A stretch of 6,789 nt of DNA, taken from positions 1 to 6,789 of the forward strand of contig CAJUSR010000046.1 of the NCBI GenBank assembly GCA_910588855.1, read 5' to 3'. Positions 5,462 through 6,789 of the stretch are shown in pieces. Source of the DNA: an uncultured Kineothrix sp. GTDB taxonomy: Bacteria; Bacillota; Clostridia; Lachnospirales; Lachnospiraceae. The notes beneath the pieces are model-generated. The model saw nothing but the letters and a program-made list of their open reading frames with translations, did not search any database and had not been told where the DNA came from. Each line of letters begins with the position of its first letter. Positions within the stretch are counted from its first letter, which is position 1. Position numbers and translations under genes: made by a program.

Positions 5462-5500
5462 GCATTGCGGAAAAAATTATAAATTTTTCCAGGCAATGCC
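5461..5500. repeat. Long 17-bp stem-loop upstream of regulator 1
   Basis: GGCATTGC (5461-5468) pairs with GCAATGCC (5493-5500). Inside, GGAAAAAATT (5469-5478) pairs with AATTTTTCC (5482-5490), leaving one extra A and a 2-nt bulge. All pairs are Watson-Crick. Its 3' arm overlaps the next stem at 5497-5500, so the two cannot form together. Confidence 0.5.
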
Positions 5501-5515
5501 CCCATAGAGGGGGTA
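5497..5515. repeat. C5/G5 stem-loop competing with the previous hairpin
   Basis: TGCCCCC (5497-5503) pairs with GGGGGTA (5509-5515), with one G-U, around ATAGAG. It shares 5497-5500 with the preceding hairpin. Mutually exclusive stems 52 bp upstream of a start codon resemble an attenuation or translational switch, but no T-run follows. Confidence 0.4.
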
Positions 5516-5566
5516 TTACTTTATCTACAATTAACATCAGAAACAGCGGTGAAAGGAGGTGAAAAA

Positions 5567-5905
5567 ATGTTAGACCATGCATTCCAGCGGCGCAGGGAGA
5601 TTGAGCGTATGCTGCTGGCAGGAAAGAAGCTGACCGTGGCGGAACTTATGGGCAGATACTGCGTAGGCAGGAAGTCAATCAGCAGGGATTTTGAAGTCAT
5701 AGGAGAGGAACTCCCGGTCATTTCAAAAAAGGGATATAACGGCGGCTACTTCCTGATGGACGGCGTTGGGAAGAACCAGAACACGCTATCACAGGAACAG
5801 CTGGAATGCTTGGAGAAAGTCGCTGTTTTGTGTACGGCGGAGGACAGGAAAACCATTCTGTCAATCATACATGAATTCGGACCGTACTGCGGCAAACTTA
5901 CATAG
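5567..5905 (+). CDS. Small YafY-like winged-helix regulator (HTH_11), no WYL domain
   Basis: A 112-aa DNA-binding protein. Residues 9-65 form an HTH_11/DeoR-type winged helix: RREIERMLLAGKKLTVAELM, recognition helix VGRKSISRDFEVIGEEL (33-49), and wing YNGGYFLMDG (57-66). This is the N-terminal half of YafY/WYL regulators, but the ligand-sensing WYL domain is missing. It is replaced by a short helical tail (72-108) possibly for dimerisation. I start it at ATG 5567 because AAAGGAGGTG (5552-5561) lies 5 bp upstream. A GTG at 5549 would place that ribosome site inside the gene. It faces away from mobC across the hairpin-rich region, so it may regulate mobilization or itself. It is a paralogue of the protein at 6018-6347. 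Confidence 0.85.
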   Translation: MLDHAFQRRREIERMLLAGKKLTVAELMGRYCVGRKSISRDFEVIGEELPVISKKGYNGGYFLMDGVGKNQNTLSQEQLECLEKVAVLCTAEDRKTILSIIHEFGPYCGKLT

Positions 5906-5910
5906 AAAAC

Positions 5911-5977
5911 GGTTGCCATTCTTATAAAGCATATAAAGGATTCTTGGGTGTTTTATGTGCTTTTAGGGCTGGCAATC
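5911..5977 (+). ncRNA. Long wobble-rich hairpin between the two regulator genes
   Basis: The outer stem is GGTTGCCA (5911-5918) with TGGCAATC (5970-5977). The middle part is 5920-5923 with 5965-5968. The inner stem is 5926-5938 with 5951-5963, closing a 12-nt loop. I count five G-U pairs in the + sense and no A-C mismatch, a pattern expected if a + strand RNA is what is conserved. It fills the gap between the stop at 5905 and the next start at 6018. There is no T-run after the 3' arm, so an mRNA processing, stabilising or translation-control element is likelier than a terminator. Confidence 0.45.
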
Positions 5978-6017
5978 TTAAAGGTTTTTCAAGCCGGAAA
6001 TGAAAGGGGGCAGGGGC

Positions 6018-6347
6018 ATGGACACGGCACACCGAAGAATGGAAATCATCAGCATTTTGTCTGTCAAAGGGCATATAACGGCAAGGGAGCTTGCGTGGGA
6101 ATTGGGCGTTACGATACGCACGATACACCATGATATTTTCGCATTGACTTTTGATTACCCGATTTATACAAAGCCGGGTTGTGGCGGTGGGGTTTTTATC
6201 ACGGATAACTACAAGCCCTATACCAATACCCTCACAGAAACAGAACTTGAAACACTGTGCAGGCTATACGGAAAAGCGGAGGGAAAAGAGAAGGAAATCC
6301 TGTTCCGGATTATCCGTAAATACGGGGCGGACAAGCTGGAAATTTAA
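6018..6347 (+). CDS. Second small YafY-like winged-helix regulator (HTH_11)
   Basis: A 109-aa protein with the same plan as the one at 5567. The winged helix spans residues 6-63 (RRMEIISILSVKGHITAREL, recognition helix VTIRTIHHDIFAL, wing GCGGGVFITDN). A helical tail (69-105) follows. Both proteins share a tail pattern of NTL, then E-L-E, then AE, IL, II and a final FG/YG, so they are paralogues that arose by duplication or serve as a pair. ATG 6018 is chosen because AAAGGGGG (6003-6010) is 7 bp upstream. An in-frame ATG at 6000 has no ribosome site. No WYL or other sensor domain is present. It may act with the neighbour as a heterodimer or opposing regulator, which is inference. Confidence 0.83.
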   Translation: MDTAHRRMEIISILSVKGHITARELAWELGVTIRTIHHDIFALTFDYPIYTKPGCGGGVFITDNYKPYTNTLTETELETLCRLYGKAEGKEKEILFRIIRKYGADKLEI

Positions 6348-6352
6348 CTAGA

Positions 6353-6385
6353 AAAACCGATACGTTTTATTGCTGGTGCGGTTTT
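6353..6385 (+). terminator. Weak terminator-like hairpin after regulator 2
   Basis: AAAACCG (6353-6359) pairs with CGGTTTT (6379-6385) around a 19-nt loop. The T-run is just four bases, inside the 3' arm. It starts 6 bp after the regulator stop, so partial termination between the regulators and downstream small genes is possible. Confidence 0.35.
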
Positions 6386-6413
6386 GAAAAGCATCATTTG
6401 CTGACAACTGAAT

Positions 6414-6581
6414 ATGGACAATCCTGCAAGACGTATGAAACAGCCGAGCTGTGCCAAAGCACGCCATGACTGCCTGTACTGGACAGGCAAGAGCGAGAGA
6501 TGTTTTAAAGCAAACAAGGTGTGGGAACCTTGCGCCATGACACTGTTTCCTGATAATGATACTTCCGTAAAGCGGTCATAG
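6414..6581 (+). CDS. Unrecognised 55-aa cysteine-containing protein
   Basis: The reading frame begins MDNPARRMKQPSCAKARHDC and ends SVKRS. Four cysteines (13, 20, 30, 40) plus His18 with neighbouring Trp, Tyr and Phe (LYW 21-23, CF 30-31, PCAM 39-42) suggest a small zinc-binding or disulphide fold. The spacing (C-x6-C-x9-C-x9-C) fits no zinc motif I can name. The amino-acid make-up looks coding, with few random-type residues. The start is uncertain: ATG 6414 has no clear ribosome site, and ATG 6435 is a shorter option. The frame is bounded upstream by a stop at 6402-6404. It follows the regulators on the same strand and may be part of their transcript. No function is assigned. Confidence 0.5.
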   Translation: MDNPARRMKQPSCAKARHDCLYWTGKSERCFKANKVWEPCAMTLFPDNDTSVKRS

Positions 6582-6602
6582 AGATGATGGTGCGATTCCA
6601 AT

Positions 6603-6789
6603 GTGGGCTTCTCTCCCAGAAGCTACTTGCAGGATATAAAATTTTGTAAAAACGGGGATTTATATTGGCGGATGATACAAGAGGAAATGTTTCCCATACA
6701 GAAGGGAAAATCTATTATTTTGAACGGGCAGAGAATAAAAGCGTATAACATCAGGACAATTACCCTTGAGCAGTTCCGTATGCTGATTG
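6603..6789 (+). CDS. Unrecognised partial ORF cut by the window end
   Basis: This frame is open from a stop at 6585-6587 to the end of the window. From GTG 6603 it reads VGFSPRSYLQDIKFCKNGDL, then an aromatic/charged stretch (YWRMIQEEMFPIQKGK), then a strand-rich part (SIILNGQRIKAYNIRTI) ending TLEQFRMLI. It reads like a real globular domain but I do not recognise it. The true start may be GTG 6603, ATG 6672 or ATG 6687. None has an ideally spaced ribosome site, though AGAGGAA directly precedes 6687. A short second frame (6584-6649) overlaps its beginning. It is missing its C-terminus because the window ends. Confidence 0.5.
   Translation, partial: MGFSPRSYLQDIKFCKNGDLYWRMIQEEMFPIQKGKSIILNGQRIKAYNIRTITLEQFRMLI

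Noticed and set aside
5438..5515. CRISPR-like array of short repeats
   Set aside because: The repeated elements are self-complementary hairpins of different sequence, not direct repeats with unique spacers.
5364..5582. Frames on both strands through the hairpin cluster (also 5377-5562 on +)
   Set aside because: They owe their openness to the inverted repeats and have no ribosome sites. The region is better explained as structural or regulatory DNA.
6344..6601. Reverse-strand 85-aa frame
   Set aside because: It is opposite the cysteine-containing small ORF, which has the more protein-like composition on the + strand. Some doubt remains since both are short.

Overview
The window looks like part of an integrative or mobilizable element from a low-to-mid GC Firmicute, most likely a gut Clostridia (Lachnospiraceae/Oscillospiraceae type). 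The reasons are strong AAAGGAGG-type ribosome sites, tightly overlapping genes, a MobC-family relaxosome protein, and small YafY-type winged-helix regulators next to a hairpin-rich, oriT-like stretch. No chromosomal housekeeping gene, tRNA, rRNA or CRISPR array is visible.

Left part (1-810): one unrecognised 122-aa gene (147-515) followed by a good rho-independent terminator (567-595). Next comes a very long imperfect inverted repeat (652-800). Almost all its non-Watson-Crick positions would be G-U pairs in a + strand transcript, so it looks like a structured RNA rather than a simple DNA palindrome.

Central cassette (813-4588): a visibly more AT-rich, four-gene + strand operon. A near-consensus promoter (TTGTCA-N17-TATAAT) has its -10 box inside a 21-bp palindrome. 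It is followed by a leader of about 210 nt, then an ECF-type sigma factor, a six-helix membrane protein in the usual anti-sigma position, an ABC ATPase and an ABC-2 type permease. The last three genes each overlap the gene before them by 4, 16 and 8 bases, which implies translational coupling. The layout suggests an envelope-stress or antimicrobial-peptide response module whose sigma factor drives its own transporter. The sigma reading frame has no usable start codon upstream of conserved region 2. A well-placed ATG sits in the wrong frame by one base, so the gene appears frameshifted at its N-terminus. Terminator-like hairpins end the cassette (4488-4529, 4553-4588), and another strong one lies at 4707-4755.

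Right part (4845-6789): mobC on the - strand, with no relaxase start downstream of it. Upstream of mobC is a divergent region of about 380 bp with at least six stem-loops, including a G-rich 9-bp hairpin that is a candidate oriT. On the + strand follow two tandem paralogous WYL-less YafY/HTH_11 regulators separated by a second long wobble-rich hairpin (5911-5977), a 55-aa cysteine-containing protein missed by simple length cutoffs, and an open frame running off the window end.

In sum, this reads as element backbone (mobilization, regulators, small accessory genes) carrying an inserted sigma/ABC-transporter cargo cassette. All functions are inferred from sequence reading alone.
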